Shown here: positions 61,550 through 64,000 of the stretch, piece after piece
Position numbering within the stretch: position 1 is the stretch's first letter
How the letters are laid out: the number at the start of each line of letters is the position of its first letter
DNA from: Rhytidiadelphus loreus
Lineage: Eukaryota; Streptophyta; Bryopsida; Hypnales; Hylocomiaceae
DNA length: 64,000 nucleotides
Assembly (NCBI GenBank): GCA_947034895.1
Contig: OX344762.1
Span: 83,198,981 to 83,262,980 of the forward strand
Direction of reading: 5' to 3'
Made by a program: the position numbers and the translations under genes
Notes under the pieces: model-generated
What the model saw: the letters and a program-made list of their open reading frames with translations, nothing else
The model's database searches: none
What the model was told of the DNA's origin: nothing

Positions 61550-64000
61550 TTAATTGATGGCCACCAGGGGTGTTCGCGAGTCTCGAAAGGAGGCTTCTAC
61601 AGCTGGGAACACCTTGCTCAGTCTATCAGGGCCACCAGCAGCATTCCTCGCTCGGAACTCGTTCAGCAACATGTCCACGGGTGGAGTGCACAACGCAATG
61701 ATGGAAGACTGGGTCGGCACCTGAATTGCTCGTCTCCGGGGAGTTGAACACGTCGGTTGATCCTCCTGCACGCACCACAAAAAAACATTACCATGTGTGA
61801 GAACAGCTGGTCACCCGTGTGCCGCACGCACCGTGTTGAACCACGACAATACAAATATGGAATCCCATCATCCGAGGAAAACAGCCAAGTAACAGCAGTT
61901 CTTCCACTTCCTGCACGTACGAGAAATGCAGAGTGTCAGAGCAGACGCGTACCGAGTACTCCTCGTTCAGATAATGCTCAGTGTGAGCCTCCACAGCGGC
62001 CACATGCGACCCGTGACTGCTCTCAAGTTCTGTAGCTGCAACGACCTGTGATTCCATGGTCGACTGCATCCGGGATCCAGCCTCGTGCTCTTCAGTGCAG
62101 GTTCCTACGGGTCCACGGACACAGGTCAGGCCAAGCACTCCATGAAACCCTCATTTCAGCCAACAGAGTCCCAAAGCCCACACGCACCCCGCACATGGAC
62201 GAAATCACGCCTACACATTGCGCTTGGGCTTGCGAAAGCCCTCCCTATGATGGCGTGAAAGACTCTGGATACCTCCCTAAGCTGGACGAGATTCAAGCTC
62301 CGTACACGTTTGGCGTGGAAAGAGAGCGTACCATCTATGAAGGCCACCGTGGTGCCGTTCTCGGTTTCGATCTTCACCTGCGCGGCATCCTCCAGCCCTT
62401 GAAGCTTGGACAGCAGATCCACGTTTGCTTCCAGGCCCTCCCTGCAAACCCAAACACAGTCCACTTCGTCAGCACCGGACCCCCGCACAAGCTCAATGCA
62501 ACACCTCTCCTCAAAACTCCCAAACCATGGGCTCCCCTGGATCCACAAGAGACGAGGTACTAACCCGAGAATTGAAGTCACGACAGATGTGTGACACATC
62601 TCTAGCCCTTGGATGTCCTTGTAAGCAGACTCCCACTTCCTGCCGGAAGTCGATGTGCGGTTGGCACTGAAACGAGACACACACGCCAAAGGGTTCAGAA
62701 CTACCGCAGCTCAGGAGCATCACCCACAAATCTGCTCTGTCCATGCCCACCCAGCGAAAGACAAAATTCGGGGGCTCACGTACCAGGACTCGAGAATCTC
62801 CTCCATTCGACAAACCTTGGCGGCCAGCGCGGCTGAATCTTCCACGGAAGATGCGTCGGCACTGGCGATGAAGCCACTCAGCCGACCGTTCGAACTCAAG
62901 GCTTCCTGCTCGATCTTTCCGAGCCCCCGCTGCACAACACCACAATCTTCCCTTGCATTCTCCCTCAGCTTCTTCACGCGCATTTGAACCTGGTTAAAAT
63001 CCTCAAAGGCACGGGTCAGAGATAATCCACATGCGCCGCGCTCAAGGTCACAGCTACCTCACCACGAAGATCATGACAAAGACTCAGGCGCATACCCGAC
63101 ATGCTATCTTGCTACTCATCCGAATACCCACAGAAATCACACCGCCATGCAAACAGGAACGAGACATTCCAACAAAGAAAACCTCACGTACAAGGTGGGT
63201 TCGACTCGACAGCGAAGTGGACAGCATTGCTGTGATGCTCTCCAACAGCTGAGCGTGCTCTTTCCTTGCATGACCCTGGGCACAACCAACACCAGTTCAG
63301 TGAAAGCGCACGCACCTCTAACCTACACGCGGGTAGAATGAAAACAAAGCATTGGGCATCACTTGCCACGGAATCCTTCTCCTATGTGATCACCGATATG
63401 ATCTACCCCACGATGGACGCCATACATTGTGCCGCTGGGATCGGCACCAATTATGGACTTCCATTTCCCCGCGTGGTAAAGTCCCTTCGATACCATTTCA
63501 GTGCAGTGGCTCACCATGGCACACCATCCTGCCGACACGGGAGTCAGAAAGAAGACCAACCTCGTAGGCCTCGGCCAGCTCCAGGAGTCCTTGGTCGTGC
63601 CTCTCGCTGCTCGCATTCACGTGCTCACGGAAGTTAGCAGCATCGCTCTCCATCGTTGACAGAGAAGTCATCACCACTTGCGTAATACTCCGCGCTGCTT
63701 CAAGGCTTCTCTGCGCAGCCTGAGAGACAACGCACGGAATTCAGACATCAGCACGCATGCGCCTCATATCCCCGCCAACAAAAAAAAGCATGCAGGAGAT
63801 CACCACGACACTTACCTCACGCTGCTGTTCCGCAAAGGCTGCCACTTCTTCGCCTTGAATCGACAGATTCGCTTCCAGGTCGTGGAGTACGCTCTGTGCA
63901 TCTGCTACGGCGCTCGCCAACAACTGTTCGGGTCAGAACACAAACACCATCAGACAAATGGCCCACACAGATCCAAACGGGAATCCAATCGAGAAACATT
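61550..64000 (-). CDS. KIN5: Second KIN-5 copy, exons 16-23 only visible
   Basis: This is the mirror of 28,896-31,346 on the minus strand. Exons: 63816-63923, 63561-63719, 63192-63275, 62784-62989, 62565-62666, 62332-62441, 61953-62104 and 61550-61765 (stop). All splice sites and frames are preserved. The only coding differences I found against the first copy are third-position and silent: 62831 (GCG to GCC) and 63600 (AGA to AGG). The visible part encodes the distal stalk and the tail with the BimC-like TPRRR. Whether a motor domain and promoter exist lies beyond the window. It is convergent with the first copy across the spacer. Confidence 0.85.

Larger units (their letters stand above)
52062..64000 (-). 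repeat. Palindrome, right arm (continues past the window)
   Basis: This is the reverse complement of 28,896-40,864. It contains the same TTAA elements, LINE and KIN-5 3' half in mirror order. It differs from the left arm by a few small indels near the inner edge (about 25 extra bases near 52,143-52,168) and scattered substitutions, mostly in the LINE. The true outer boundary lies outside the window. Confidence 0.95.

Overview
The window looks like nuclear DNA of a green plant (Streptophyta, probably a land plant; species not identifiable by eye). The evidence is a spliced kinesin-5 gene with the plant-type motor and tail, a decayed TOC64 (chloroplast import receptor) gene, a plant-style amino-acid/polyamine permease, and plant-type LINE, Ty3/gypsy, Helitron and CACTA relics. 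Most of the sequence is AT-rich intergenic DNA full of nested transposons. Two genes appear intact.

Layout. 1-9,000: repeats, including TTAA-flanked miniature elements nested in one another. 9,000-12,460: gene remnants, chiefly a broken TOC64. 12,358-16,503: a large inverted-repeat structure that includes the last TOC64 fragment. 16,500-23,500: unidentified remnants and more TTAA elements. 23,540-31,346: the GC-rich KIN-5 gene (23 exons, 1012 codons, all GT-AG introns in phase) with its upstream region. 31,347-40,864: KIN-5 3' flank, TTAA elements and a 5'-truncated LINE. 40,865-52,060: a spacer with gypsy and Helitron relics and a nine-exon permease gene (575 codons). 52,062-64,000: the inverted copy of 28,896-40,864.

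The main structural feature is a palindrome. Arms of at least 12 kb flank an 11.2-kb spacer, with position L on the left matching about 92,896 minus L on the right. The right arm runs off the window and carries exons 16-23 of a second KIN-5 copy, convergent with the first. The arms are almost identical. I saw two differences in the KIN-5 part, both silent, but many in the LINE.

The second theme is a family of non-autonomous elements with termini like CCCCTAAAGGACC, set in TTAA target duplications (piggyBac-like). At least eleven are visible outside the duplicated arm. Nesting and empty-site comparisons let several insertions be ordered in time. No CRISPR array, rRNA or tRNA gene was recognised.

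The two intact genes have no obvious shared pathway. KIN-5 serves the mitotic spindle and the permease serves membrane transport; they lie together because of the rearrangement.
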